Below, in pieces: positions 41,697 to 53,981 of a DNA stretch of 64,000 nucleotides. The notes beneath the pieces were generated by a model. It did no database searches, was not told the origin of the DNA, and saw nothing but the letters and a program-made list of their open reading frames with translations. Source of the stretch: Microbacterium halophytorum (GTDB lineage: Bacteria; Actinomycetota; Actinomycetes; Actinomycetales; Microbacteriaceae); the NCBI RefSeq assembly GCF_002970975.1, contig NZ_KZ672982.1, positions 457,592 to 521,591 of the forward strand. The letters run 5' to 3'. A program made the position numbers and the translations under genes. Numbering within the stretch: the stretch's first letter is position 1; each line of letters begins with the position of its first letter.

Positions 41697-42751
41697 GCTC
41701 TCAGGCCCCGCTCGACCCTGTCGATCTGCGAGACGGGCACCCGCTCCTCATCATGGTGCGCGAGGACGGCCTCGCCGGGGCCGTAGTTGACGGCCGGCAC
41801 CCCCATCTCGCTGAACCGAGCGACGTCGGTCCAGCCATACTTGGGCTTCGCCTCGGCGCCGACGGCCGCGAGGAAGGCGCGCGCGAGCGGCGCGTCGAGG
41901 CCGGGCCGCGCGGCGGGCGCGGCATCGGTGACCTCGATCTCGAAGCCGGCGAACACCTCGCGCACGTGCGCGATCGCCTCGTCGAGGGACCGCGACGGCG
42001 CGAACCGGAAGTTGACCTCGACCTCGCAGGCGTCGGGGATCACGTTCCCGGCGATGCCGCCGGCGATGCGCACGGCGTTGAGCCCCTCCCGGAACTCCAG
42101 CCCTTCGACCGCGATCGTCTGGGGCCGGTAGTCGGCGAGGCGCTTCAGGATGGGCGCGGCCGCGTGGATCGCGTTCTCCCCCATCCAGGCGCGGCCCGAG
42201 TGGGCCCGCGTGCCGGAGGTGCGGATCACGGCGCGCATCGTGCCGTTGCAGCCGCCCTCGACCTCGCCGGCCGTCGGCTCGCCGAGGATCGCGAAGTCGG
42301 CGGCGATCAGCTCGGGCGCCTCCCGCTGCAGCCGGCCCAGCCCGTTCTTCGACGCCTCGACCTCCTCGTGGTCGTACCACAGCCAGGTGATGTCGACGGC
42401 CGGGTCCGTCAGCTCCGCCGCGAGCTTCATCTGCACGGCGAGGCCGGACTTCATGTCGACGGCGCCCCGCCCCCAGATGACGTCCTCGCCGTCCTCGACG
42501 ATGTCGCGCGTCGGCACATTGCCGTTGATGGGCACGGTGTCGATGTGGCCGGCGATCGCGACGCGCTGCGGCCTGCCGAGCTCGGTCCGCGCGACGATCG
42601 CGTCGCCGTTGCGCGTCACCGTCAGGTGGTCCAGCCCGCTCACCGCGGCGAAGATCTCGTCGGCGAGGCGCTTCTCGTCCCCCGACACGCTCGGGATGTC
42701 GCAGATGTACCGGGTGATGTCGGCAGAGGAGGCCGTGAGGTCGAGCGCCAT
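41678..42751 (-). CDS. dapE: Succinyl-diaminopimelate desuccinylase
   Basis: A 357-residue M20 metalloenzyme that releases LL-diaminopimelate and succinate in lysine and peptidoglycan synthesis. Zinc ligands and catalytic residues are visible: His-Asp in IAGHIDTVPINGN, Asp in GRGAVDMKSGLAVQ, Glu-Glu in YDHEEVEASKNG and a late His in VLAHHDEERVP. The dimerisation lid domain lies at about residues 175-290. Start ATG 42751 is preceded by TAGGCT at six bases. Near dapD and dapC, it completes a scattered succinylase branch. Confidence 0.94.
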   Translation of the reverse strand: MALDLTASSADITRYICDIPSVSGDEKRLADEIFAAVSGLDHLTVTRNGDAIVARTELGRPQRVAIAGHIDTVPINGNVPTRDIVEDGEDVIWGRGAVDMKSGLAVQMKLAAELTDPAVDITWLWYDHEEVEASKNGLGRLQREAPELIAADFAILGEPTAGEVEGGCNGTMRAVIRTSGTRAHSGRAWMGENAIHAAAPILKRLADYRPQTIAVEGLEFREGLNAVRIAGGIAGNVIPDACEVEVNFRFAPSRSLDEAIAHVREVFAGFEIEVTDAAPAARPGLDAPLARAFLAAVGAEAKPKYGWTDVARFSEMGVPAVNYGPGEAVLAHHDEERVPVSQIDRVERGLRAWLSGS

Positions 42752-42757
42752 GCGCCC

Positions 42758-42763
42758 AGCCTA
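42758..42763 (-). promoter_or_regulatory. -10 element of leaderless dapE
   Basis: TAGGCT on the minus strand, six bases before the ATG at 42751. With the terminator at 42918-42958 it makes dapE transcriptionally separate from dapD. Confidence 0.5.
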
Positions 42764-42917
42764 TTGCGTTGCCGCCCGCGCCCTGGAATCAGGCGAGCGT
42801 CGGGTCGACGGCGCACGGACGCACAGCGCCCGGAACATGCGAGCGCGCTTGCAGACGCCGCCCGGATCCGCCGCGCGGGCGGAAGCGGCAGCGGGGCTCG
42901 GTCAGGTCGTCCGAACG

Positions 42918-42958
42918 CGGCGGAGCGGCCGGGCCCGTGGGCTCCGGCCGCTCCGCCG
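42918..42958 (-). terminator. Terminator after dapD
   Basis: A perfect 15-bp stem (42918-42932 with 42944-42958) with an 11-base loop, within 10 bp of the dapD stop. Confidence 0.75.
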
Positions 42959-42965
42959 GCGCGGC

Positions 42966-43889
42966 TCAGGCGTGCAGCGCCTCGTTCAGCGTGACGCCGA
43001 CGCCGGAGCGCTCGACGGCCTCGACAGCTCCCGAGAGCGAGTTGCGGCGGAACAGCAGGCCGGACGAGCCCGAGAGCTCCGCCGCCTTGACGGTGCGCCC
43101 CTCGGCGAGCGCGACCTTGGTGCCGGCCGTGACGTACAGGCCCGCTTCGACGACGCAGTCGTCGCCGAGCGAGATGCCCAGGCCCGAGTTCGCCCCGAGA
43201 AGCGTGCGCTGACCGATCGAGATGCGGTGCGTGCCGCCGCCCGAGAGCGTGCCCATGATCGATGCGCCGCCGCCGATGTCGGAGCCGTCGCCGACGACGA
43301 CGCCCTGCGAGATGCGCCCCTCGACCATGGAGGCGCCGAGCGTGCCCGCGTTGAAGTTCACGAAGCCCTCGTGCATCACGACGGTGCCGGATGCGAGGTG
43401 CGCGCCGAGCCGGATGCGCGAGGCGTCACCGAGGCGGACGCCTTCCGGCAGCACGTAGTCCGTCAGGCGCGGGAACTTGTCCTGCGCGTACACCTGGATG
43501 CCCGCACGGCGCAGGGCGGGCAGGGCGGCCGCCGCGACCTCCGGCTGCATCGGGCCGGCGTTCGTCCAGGCGTTGTTGGGCAGGTGCCCGAAGATGCCGT
43601 CGAGGCTGAGCCCGTTCGGCTGCACCAGGCGGTGCGACAGCGCGTGCAGCCGCAGGTACGCGTCGCTCGTCGAGGCGGGCGCAGCGTCGAGGTCGATCTC
43701 GACGGCCACGACCTCGGTCTTCACGCCGCGGACGTCGTCGGCGCCGGTCTGCGCCTCGAGGTCTGCTTCCGCGGCCGAGGAATCACCCAGCCGACCTGCG
43801 GCGGGTGCGGGGTACCAGGTGTCCAGAACGGTGCCATCGGCCGCAACAGTCGCGAGCCCGACACCGGAGATCCAACGCTCATCCGTCAT
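42966..43889 (-). CDS. dapD: Tetrahydrodipicolinate N-succinyltransferase
   Basis: A 307-residue actinobacterial-type DapD that transfers succinyl from succinyl-CoA to tetrahydrodipicolinate. The N-terminal domain has [19 protein letters not shown]. The C-terminal left-handed beta helix shows hexapeptide repeats such as [16 protein letters not shown] and [20 protein letters not shown]. It acts as a trimer, upstream of DapC and DapE. Start ATG 43889 with TAGGCT six bases before it. Confidence 0.94.
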   Translation of the reverse strand: MTDERWISGVGLATVAADGTVLDTWYPAPAAGRLGDSSAAEADLEAQTGADDVRGVKTEVVAVEIDLDAAPASTSDAYLRLHALSHRLVQPNGLSLDGIFGHLPNNAWTNAGPMQPEVAAAALPALRRAGIQVYAQDKFPRLTDYVLPEGVRLGDASRIRLGAHLASGTVVMHEGFVNFNAGTLGASMVEGRISQGVVVGDGSDIGGGASIMGTLSGGGTHRISIGQRTLLGANSGLGISLGDDCVVEAGLYVTAGTKVALAEGRTVKAAELSGSSGLLFRRNSLSGAVEAVERSGVGVTLNEALHA

Positions 43890-43895
43890 GCGAAC

Positions 43896-43901
43896 AGCCT
43901 A
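43896..43901 (-). promoter_or_regulatory. -10 element of leaderless dapD
   Basis: TAGGCT on the minus strand, six bases before the ATG at 43889. Confidence 0.5.
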
Positions 43902-43981
43902 CCGGCGCCGCCCAACCGGACGCGCCGCGGACGACGATGCCCGCCGCTCCCTGCGAGGGATGCGGCGGGCGTCTGCGCGGA

Positions 43982-45274
43982 TCAGGCGCGGTAGTGGCGC
44001 TCCGTGGCGCCGGTGAACAGCTGCTGGGGGCGGCCGATCTTGCTCTTCGGGTCGGTGACCTGCTCGTTCCACTGCGCGAGCCAGCCGGGCAGGCGGCCGA
44101 TCGCGAACAGCACGGTGAAAACGCGCGTCGGGAAGCCCATGGCCTTGTAGATGACTCCCGTGTAGAAGTCGACGTTCGGGTACAGGTTGCGCGCCTGGAA
44201 GTACTCGTCGTTGAGCGCGATCTCCTCGAGCTCCTTCGCGAGGTCGAGCATCGGGTCGACGACGCCGAGCGACGCGAGGACCTCGTCGGCCGACGCCTTC
44301 ACGATCTTCGCGCGGGGGTCGTAGTTCTTGTAGACGCGGTGCCCGAAGCCCATCAGCTTCACGCCGTCTTCCTTGTTCTTGACGCGCTCGACGAACTTCT
44401 TCACGCCTTCGCCGGACTCCTGGATCTGCGACAGCATCTGCAGCACGGCCTCGTTGGCACCGCCGTGGAGCGGGCCGGACAGCGCCTGGATGCCCGCGGC
44501 GATCGACGCGAACTGCGTCGCGCCGGTCGAGCCGACGAGCCGGACGGTCGAGGTCGACGCGTTCTGCTCGTGGTCGGCGTGCAGGATGAGGAGGCGCTCG
44601 AGCGCCTTGGACATGACGGGGTCGACCTCGTAGTCCTCGGCCATGGTGCCGAAGTTCAGGCGGAGGAAGTTCTCGACATAGCCGAGCTTGTTGTCGGGGT
44701 ACAGGAACGCCTGCCCGATCGACTTCTTGTGCGAGTACGCCGCGATGACGGGAAGCTTCGCGAGGAGCCGGATGGTGTTGAGCTCGACGTGCTCGGGGTT
44801 GTGCGGGTCGGATTGGCCCTCGTAGTACGTCGCGAGCGCCGAGACGGCCGACGACAGCACCGACATCGGGTGGGCGCCGGCGGGCAGCCCGTCGAAGAAG
44901 TTCTTGAGGTCCTCGTGCAGGAGTGTGTGGCGCCGGATGCGCTCGTCGAAGTCGGCGAGTTCGTCGGCCGTCGGCAGCTCGCCGTACAGGAGCAGCCAGG
45001 CGGTCTCGAGGAACGACGCGTTCTCTGCGATCTCGTCGATCGGGTAGCCGCGGTAGCGGAGGATGCCCTGTTCGCCGTCGATGTAGGTGATCGCCGAGCG
45101 GGTCGACGCCGTGTTGACGAAGCCGTAGTCGAGCGACGTGTAGCCCGTCTGCTTCGTGAGCGTCGACATATCGATCGAGGGGTTGCCGTCGGCGGACTGC
45201 AACACGGGGAATTCGGCGGTCTTGCCGCCGATGGTCAGTGCTGCATTGTCCGGCAGGCTCGCTGCGTCGGTCAC
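43982..45274 (-). CDS. gltA: Citrate synthase
   Basis: A 430-residue type II (hexameric, NADH-sensitive class) citrate synthase that condenses oxaloacetate and acetyl-CoA. Catalytic residues are in ILHADHEQNASTSTVRLVGS (His), MGFGHRVYKNYDPRA (His and Arg) and LYPNVDFYTGVIYKAMG (Asp). Start GTG 45274 is chosen because AAGGAG lies five bases upstream; an ATG nine codons earlier (45301) has a poorer site. It lies between dapC and dapD but belongs to central metabolism. Confidence 0.96.
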   Translation of the reverse strand: MTDAASLPDNAALTIGGKTAEFPVLQSADGNPSIDMSTLTKQTGYTSLDYGFVNTASTRSAITYIDGEQGILRYRGYPIDEIAENASFLETAWLLLYGELPTADELADFDERIRRHTLLHEDLKNFFDGLPAGAHPMSVLSSAVSALATYYEGQSDPHNPEHVELNTIRLLAKLPVIAAYSHKKSIGQAFLYPDNKLGYVENFLRLNFGTMAEDYEVDPVMSKALERLLILHADHEQNASTSTVRLVGSTGATQFASIAAGIQALSGPLHGGANEAVLQMLSQIQESGEGVKKFVERVKNKEDGVKLMGFGHRVYKNYDPRAKIVKASADEVLASLGVVDPMLDLAKELEEIALNDEYFQARNLYPNVDFYTGVIYKAMGFPTRVFTVLFAIGRLPGWLAQWNEQVTDPKSKIGRPQQLFTGATERHYRA

Positions 45275-45464
45275 GGCTTCTCCTTGCGAAACGTCGTCCA
45301 TCGCGTCAGGCCTTCTCGCGCGGATAGCGCGGTCGCGGCCCCGGACAGCTTAGCGGCTCGCGCCGCCTGCACAGAATCGACGGGTGCCCCTCGCCGATGC
45401 GCTTCTCCCACGGAGCGGGAGGGCGGCGAGATCGGCGGAGAGCGCTTTCGGGCGGCGCGCGGCG

Positions 45465-46577
45465 CTACCGCCCTGCGCCGCGCAGACGCTCCGCCGCGGC
45501 CGCGATGCGGTCATCGGCCGCCGTCAGCGAGAACCGGACGTGTTGGGCGTTCCCCTCGCCGTAGAAGACACCGGGGCCCGCGAGCACGCCGATGTCGGCG
45601 AGCCCGCCCATGGTCTCCCAGGCGTCGCGCCCCTCGGTCGCCCAGAGGTACAGGCCCGCCTCGCTCCTGTCGATGCGGAAGCCGGCGGCCTCGAGCGCCG
45701 GCTTGAGCACGGCGCGGCGGGCGCGATAGCGCTCCCGCTGCGCGTCGACGTGCGCGTCGTCTCCGAGCGCGACCGCCATGGCGTGCTGGACGGGCGCCGG
45801 CAGCATGAGGCCGAGATGCTTGCGGTTCTTGAGCAGGCCATCCACGATCCTGCCGCATCCGGCGAGGAACGCGGCGCGGTACCCCGCGAGGTTCGACTGC
45901 TTGCTGAGCGAGTAGACGCTGAGGAGGCTCGCCCTGGTATCCCCCGCGACGCGCGGGTCGAGGACGCTCGGGATGCGCTCCGAGGCCCACCGCCCCTCCC
46001 AGCCGAGCTCTGCGTAGCACTCGTCGCTCGCGAGCACGGCACCGATCTCGCGCGCTCGCGCCACGGCGGCGCGCAGCTCCTCGACGGTCCACGTGCGGCC
46101 GTCGGGGTTGCCCGGCGTGTTGATCCAGACGAGCTTCGCGTCATCCGGCCATTCTGCGGGGTCGTCGCATGCGACGGCGGTCGCCCCCGCGACGGCGGCC
46201 CCGACGGCGTAGGTCGGGTAGGCGGCTCGCGGATGCACGACGACGTCGCCGGCGCCGAGGCCCAGGAGCGTCGGCAGCAGCGCGACCAGCTCCTTCGACC
46301 CGATCGTCGGCAGCACGTTGCGGGGCTCGAGGCCGACGACGCCGCGCCGGCGCTCGTACCAGGAGCAGATCGCTTCGCGCAGCTCCGGCGTGCCCGTCGT
46401 CGCGGGGTACGCGTGGGCATCGGTGGCGGCGATGAGCGCCTCGCGCACGATCTCCGGCGTCGGGTCGACGGGCGAACCGATCGAGAGGTCGCAGATCCCG
46501 CCCGGATGCGCGGCGGCGCGCTCGCGGAACGGCACCACCTCGTCCCACGGGTAGTCGTCGAGGTCGTTGATCGACAT
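45465..46577 (-). CDS. dapC: N-succinyldiaminopimelate aminotransferase
   Basis: A 370-residue class I PLP aminotransferase of the actinobacterial DapC type (Rv1178-like). Motifs: CDLSIGSPVDPTP, WINTPGNPDGRTW, the DECYAELGW Asp-Tyr pair and the Schiff-base Lys in VYSLSKQSNLAGYR. It converts succinyl-2-amino-6-oxopimelate to succinyl-DAP using glutamate. It follows fdxA by 79 bp, the fdxA-dapC pairing known in mycobacteria. AAAGGA precedes the ATG. Confidence 0.92.
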   Translation of the reverse strand: MSINDLDDYPWDEVVPFRERAAAHPGGICDLSIGSPVDPTPEIVREALIAATDAHAYPATTGTPELREAICSWYERRRGVVGLEPRNVLPTIGSKELVALLPTLLGLGAGDVVVHPRAAYPTYAVGAAVAGATAVACDDPAEWPDDAKLVWINTPGNPDGRTWTVEELRAAVARAREIGAVLASDECYAELGWEGRWASERIPSVLDPRVAGDTRASLLSVYSLSKQSNLAGYRAAFLAGCGRIVDGLLKNRKHLGLMLPAPVQHAMAVALGDDAHVDAQRERYRARRAVLKPALEAAGFRIDRSEAGLYLWATEGRDAWETMGGLADIGVLAGPGVFYGEGNAQHVRFSLTAADDRIAAAAERLRGAGR

Positions 46578-46656
46578 GCGGTGTCCTTTGCGGGGAAGGC
46601 GGGCCGCGAGCCGGGGCGCGGCCGCCGGCGGAGGTTCCGGGCGGGCGTCGCGCCGC

Positions 46657-46977
46657 TCAGTCGCCCTGGGGAGGGAGCGCGCTGATGACGGGGTGGTCCT
46701 TGGGGATCACGCCGACCTTCGCCGCGCCGCCGGGCGAGCCGATCTCGTCGAAGAACTCGACGTTGGCCTTGTAGTAGTCCTGCCACTCGTCCGGCAGGTC
46801 GTCCTCGTAGTAGATCGCCTCGACGGGGCAGACGGGCTCGCAGGCGCCGCAGTCGACGCACTCGTCGGGGTGGATGTAGAGGCTGCGCTCGCCCTCGTAG
46901 ATGCAGTCGACCGGGCACTCATCGATGCAGGCGCGGTCCTTGACGTCCACGCAGGGAAGGGCGATCACGTAAGTCAC
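46657..46977 (-). CDS. fdxA: 7Fe-8S ferredoxin
   Basis: A 106-residue ferredoxin with the seven-iron pattern: [19 protein letters not shown] for the 3Fe-4S and shared cysteines, then [18 protein letters not shown] for the 4Fe-4S site. The C-terminal 45-residue extension is normal for the actinobacterial FdxA/FdxC type. It donates electrons in the cytoplasm, partner unknown. GTG start with TAGAAT six bases upstream. Confidence 0.95.
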   Translation of the reverse strand: MTYVIALPCVDVKDRACIDECPVDCIYEGERSLYIHPDECVDCGACEPVCPVEAIYYEDDLPDEWQDYYKANVEFFDEIGSPGGAAKVGVIPKDHPVISALPPQGD

Positions 46978-46983
46978 ACGTCG

Positions 46984-46989
46984 ATTCTA
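46984..46989 (-). promoter_or_regulatory. -10 element of leaderless fdxA
   Basis: TAGAAT on the minus strand, six bases before the GTG at 46977; five of six bases match TATAAT. Confidence 0.55.
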
Positions 46990-47098
46990 TTGCCCGCACC
47001 TGAGGGTTCGCGATGCAGGCGCACCTTACCCGGGCCGTGCCGGCCCCGCGGAACCGCCCGCGAGGCGCGACGGCGCGGATGCGCGCGCCGCGGATCCA

Positions 47099-47551
47099 TC
47101 AGGCTTCCGGCTGCGCCCTGGCCGACGCCTGGGCGAGTCGCCGGGCATGGGCGTCGCGGGCGCCGCGCAGGTCGGGCCACGCGACGACGACGAGCACGAT
47201 CACGGCGAGGGCCCACGACCAGATCATCCCGAGGGGCAGGGCGCCCTCAGCCGCCTGCGGCACGACGACCGAGCCGCCGGGGCCGCGGCCGGAGAAGAGG
47301 AAGAGCGCGAGGAGCATCCCGAGCCCCGTCGCGAGCACCGCGATGCGGTCATCGGCCAGGAGGCGCACCGCGAGCATGAGCCCGAGGCATGCGACGCCCG
47401 AGATCAGCAGGCCGAAGGGAAGGGGGATCGCGACGCCACCGATCACGGGGGTGACGACGAGCGAGGCGTAGCAGATCGTGCCTGCGATGCCGAAGACCGC
47501 GCCCGCCACCGCCGCGCCGAGCCAGGTCAGCGCCCTCATCACCCACTGCAT
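47099..47551 (-). CDS. Four-helix membrane protein of unknown function
   Basis: 150 residues with four hydrophobic helices (about 7-30, 36-61, 68-87 and 104-124) and a basic, Ala-rich cytoplasmic tail. I recognise no named family with certainty; similar proteins sit beside typA or fdxA in related actinobacteria. Start ATG 47551 has TAGGCT six bases before it, and a second ATG lies four codons later. Confidence 0.7.
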   Translation of the reverse strand: MQWVMRALTWLGAAVAGAVFGIAGTICYASLVVTPVIGGVAIPLPFGLLISGVACLGLMLAVRLLADDRIAVLATGLGMLLALFLFSGRGPGGSVVVPQAAEGALPLGMIWSWALAVIVLVVVAWPDLRGARDAHARRLAQASARAQPEA

Positions 47552-47557
47552 GCCGCC

Positions 47558-47563
47558 AGCCTA
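47558..47563 (-). promoter_or_regulatory. -10 element of leaderless membrane-protein gene
   Basis: TAGGCT on the minus strand, six bases before the ATG at 47551. Confidence 0.5.
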
Positions 47564-47674
47564 CGCGCGCGCGCTGAGCGGCCCATCCGGGTGCCAGGAG
47601 CGCCGACGTCTCGGATTCCGCAGCGCGGCTCGCGTCCGCGGTGCGGACGCGGCGACGCGAACCGACCCGGATGC

Positions 47675-47715
47675 GCGAAGGCCCCGAACCGCACGGGGCG
47701 GGTCGGGGCCTTCGC
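47675..47715 (-). terminator. Terminator after typA
   Basis: A perfect 13-bp stem (47675-47687 with 47703-47715) with a 15-base loop, about 10 bp after the typA stop. Confidence 0.75.
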
Positions 47716-47725
47716 GGGGATCCGA

Positions 47726-49639
<1,914 letters not shown>

Positions 49640-49753
49640 GGGGTTCCTTGCCGTGAGTGGTGTATCGCCCCGAGAGCGGGACGATCCATCCTATAGCCGC
49701 AAGGTGTCGCGCCGGTCAGCCGCTGGTCAGGTACGCGACCCCTGCGGCCCCGC

Positions 49754-50308
49754 TCAGAGGGCGAAACCGATCGCGACGACAAGCCAGAAGGCGATCACGA
49801 TGCCGGACGCGACGCCGAGCACGTCCCACCGAGCAGACCGCGACGCTTCTCCGCGCGGAGCCTCCTCGAGCATCGTGCGGAGGCGTTCGAGCTGGCTCTC
49901 GCTGGGGTGGTCGCGCTTGGTCGATCGCCTCCGGTGCTGCGTCGGAGCGCCCCAGGCCTGCAGCGGTTTGCCGCCGACGGCCGGGACCATCCGGAACTCG
50001 ATCTGCCAGCGGGCGGTGATCGACTCGATGGCGCCCCAGCTGAGGGTCGTCGTGCGCAGCACGTTGTGCACCTCGACGCCGTCGGGGCTGGCCACGATCC
50101 GCGGCGCGTACAGGAAGGCGTACACGAACCACACCAGCGCGAGGAGCCACGGCGTCACCATCCCCGCTTGTTCGAGCGAGCCCCGGATGAGGAGGTCGCC
50201 GAGGAGCAGGACGCACACGCCAGCGGCGACCCACATCCACACCAACCCCGCGACGGAGCGGAACACGACCCGCTCGGGGGCTCCGGAAGATGCTGGCATG
50301 GTCTCCAC
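49754..50308 (-). CDS. PH-domain-like membrane protein
   Basis: 184 residues. Two helices near the N-terminus (about 20-38 and 51-68) precede a bacterial PH-like segment (RIVASPDGVEVHNVLRTTTL, then WGAIESITARWQIEF), and one helix closes the protein (VLGVASGIVIAFWLVVAIGF). This layout fits the PH_2/bPH membrane protein group common in actinobacteria; function unknown. The start may be GTG 50308 or the ATG three codons later. Confidence 0.7.
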   Translation of the reverse strand: METMPASSGAPERVVFRSVAGLVWMWVAAGVCVLLLGDLLIRGSLEQAGMVTPWLLALVWFVYAFLYAPRIVASPDGVEVHNVLRTTTLSWGAIESITARWQIEFRMVPAVGGKPLQAWGAPTQHRRRSTKRDHPSESQLERLRTMLEEAPRGEASRSARWDVLGVASGIVIAFWLVVAIGFAL

Positions 50309-50317
50309 CCTATAGAC

Positions 50318-50350
50318 GGATGCCGGGCGGCCTGCGGCCGCCCGGCATCC
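50318..50350 (-). terminator. Terminator of the oligopeptide ABC operon
   Basis: A perfect 15-bp stem (50318-50332 with 50336-50350) with a three-base loop, 19 bp after the ATPase stop and directly before the PH-domain gene. Confidence 0.8.
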
Positions 50351-50368
50351 GGATCGTTCTCTGCGCGC

Positions 50369-52017
<1,649 letters not shown>

Positions 52018-52021
<4 letters not shown>

Positions 52022-52959
52022 CGTTCTGCCCTCGCCTTCGGGTCAAGGGCGTCGCGCATGGTCTCGCCCAGCATGATGAATGACAGCACCGCCAGCGTCA
52101 GCGCCGTCGACGGCCACACGAGCGCCATCGGCGAAGTGCGGATGGTCGTCTGCGCCTGACTGATATCGGCACCCCACGACACGGTGTCACCGCCGAGGCC
52201 CACGCCGAGGAACGACAGCACGGACTCCGCGACCATGTTGTTGCCGAGGCCGATGGTCGCGACGACGATGAGCGGCGCGATCGAGTTCGGCAGGACGTGC
52301 ACGAGCAGGGTCTTGAACCGACTCATCCCGAGTGCCAGCGACGCAGTCACGAAGTCGGACTGCTTCACGCGCAGCACTTCGGCGCGCACGATGCGGGCGA
52401 TGCTCGCCCAGCTGAAGCCGCCGATCGCGAAGGCGAGCGTGAGCATCGTGCGGTCCTGCTGCGGAATCACCGTCATCACGACGATCGCCGCGATGATGTA
52501 GGGGATCGTGAAGAAGATGTCGCCGACGCGCGACAGCACCGAGTCGACCCATCCGCCGTAGAAGCCGGCGAGCGAACCCATGACGAGGCCGATCACCGTG
52601 CCGATGAGCGTCGCGAGCAGGCCCACAACGACCGAGGTGCGGGCGCCGAAGACGATGCGCGACCAGACGTCGCAGCCCTGGCGGGTGTAGCCGAGCGGGT
52701 GGCCGGCCTCCGGGCCGCCGTTGCTGTTCATGAGCTGACACGCGCCGCCCGACGGGGCGACGTTCGTGAACAGGTACGGGAAGGCCGCCATGACGACGGT
52801 GAGCAGGGCGACAGCGGCGGCGATCCAGAACATCGGTCGGCGGCGCATATCGCGCCACGCGTCGAGCCAGAGATTGCTGCGCTTCGCACTGACTCGGACC
52901 TGGTCCACGACCAGGTCGGCCGCCTGCGCGGGCGCCACGAAGTGAGCGTTACGAGACAT
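52018..52959 (-). CDS. Peptide ABC transporter permease, DppC type
   Basis: 313 residues: an N-terminal cytoplasmic segment, a first helix at about 45-67, a periplasmic loop, then the BPD_transp_1 domain with five helices. The EAA loop that contacts the ATPase is recognisable as ASLALGMSRFKTLLVHVLPN. It overlaps dppB by 11 bases and the ATPase gene by four, so translation is coupled throughout. Confidence 0.94.
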
Positions 52960-53878
52960 AGCGGATCCTCGGGTCGAGCAGACCGTACAGCAGGTCGATC
53001 AGCAGGTTGATGAACACGTAGACCACGACGAACACGGTCACGAACGACACGATCGTCGGCGCCTCGTGCTTGAGGATCGCCTGGTAGAGCGTGTTCCCGA
53101 CGCCGGGGATGTTGAAGATGCCCTCCGTGACGGTCGCGCCGACCATCAGGATCCCGAACGTCGTGCCGAGATCCGTCACCATGGGGATGAACGAGTTGCG
53201 CAGCACGTGCACGGGGATGACGCGGCGGCGCGGGAGGCCCTTGCCGTAGGCGGTGCGCACCCAGTCCTGGCCGATCGTCTCGATCGTCGACGAACGCATG
53301 AGGCGCATGCTCGTCGCATACACGCTGACCGCGAGAGTCGAGGCGGGCAGCAGCAGGCCGAGCCAGCCGTTGTTCTCACCGACGGTCGGGCTCGCCCAAC
53401 CGAGCACCACGCCGAAGACGTACTGTGCGAAGAAGCCGACGACGAACACCGGGACGGCGATGAAGATCAGCGCGATCACGAGCATCGTGTGGTCGAACCA
53501 ACTGTTCTTGAAGAACGCCGAGAGCGAACCGATCACGACGGCGAGCACGGCCGCCAGGACGATCGCCTCGATCGCGAGCCGGAGCGTGACGGGGAAGGTG
53601 CGTGCAAGCACCTCGCCGACGTCCTGACCGCTGAAGGTCGTGCCGAAGTCCAGGCGGAAGATCCCGCCCAGGTAGTTGAAGTACTGGATGATGAACGGCT
53701 GATCGAGGGCGTACTGCTCCCGGATCTCATCGAGCAGCGCCTGCGGTGGTTGCTTGTCGCCGAACAACGCGGCAATCGGGTCGCCTGGCATGGCGAACAC
53801 CATGAAGTAGATCAGCAGCGTCGCCCCGAGGAAAACGGGGATGACCTGCAGGATCCGCTTGAGGATGTAAAACAGCAC
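52949..53878 (-). CDS. Peptide ABC transporter permease, DppB type
   Basis: 309 residues with six transmembrane helices. The N-terminus MLFYILKRILQVIPVFLGAT is the family standard, and the EAA loop appears as AYGKGLPRRRVIPVHVLRNS. The GTG start has AAGGAGG upstream. It forms the translocation pore with DppC. A strong hairpin lies between it and the binding-protein gene. Confidence 0.94.
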   Translation of the reverse strand: MLFYILKRILQVIPVFLGATLLIYFMVFAMPGDPIAALFGDKQPPQALLDEIREQYALDQPFIIQYFNYLGGIFRLDFGTTFSGQDVGEVLARTFPVTLRLAIEAIVLAAVLAVVIGSLSAFFKNSWFDHTMLVIALIFIAVPVFVVGFFAQYVFGVVLGWASPTVGENNGWLGLLLPASTLAVSVYATSMRLMRSSTIETIGQDWVRTAYGKGLPRRRVIPVHVLRNSFIPMVTDLGTTFGILMVGATVTEGIFNIPGVGNTLYQAILKHEAPTIVSFVTVFVVVYVFINLLIDLLYGLLDPRIRYVS

Positions 53879-53919
53879 CCTCGATCCTCCTTAATCGGAT
53901 GATTTGGTCCAACCGAGCA

Positions 53920-53958
53920 TGATACGAGGCGGTGGCTGTGAGCCACCGCCTCGTATCA
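53920..53958 (-). terminator. Intra-operon hairpin after the binding-protein gene
   Basis: A perfect 18-bp stem (53920-53937 with 53941-53958) with a GTG loop lies between the binding-protein stop and dppB. Partial termination here, or 3'-end protection, would give the abundant binding protein more transcript than the permeases. Confidence 0.8.
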
Positions 53959-53981
53959 GTCAGCGGTCGGTCCGAGGGAGC

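Noticed and set aside
53920..53958. Remnant of a duplicated binding-protein gene downstream of the permuted gene
   Set aside because: The segment is only a hairpin. I found no leftover coding fragment on either side that would document a tandem-duplication intermediate.
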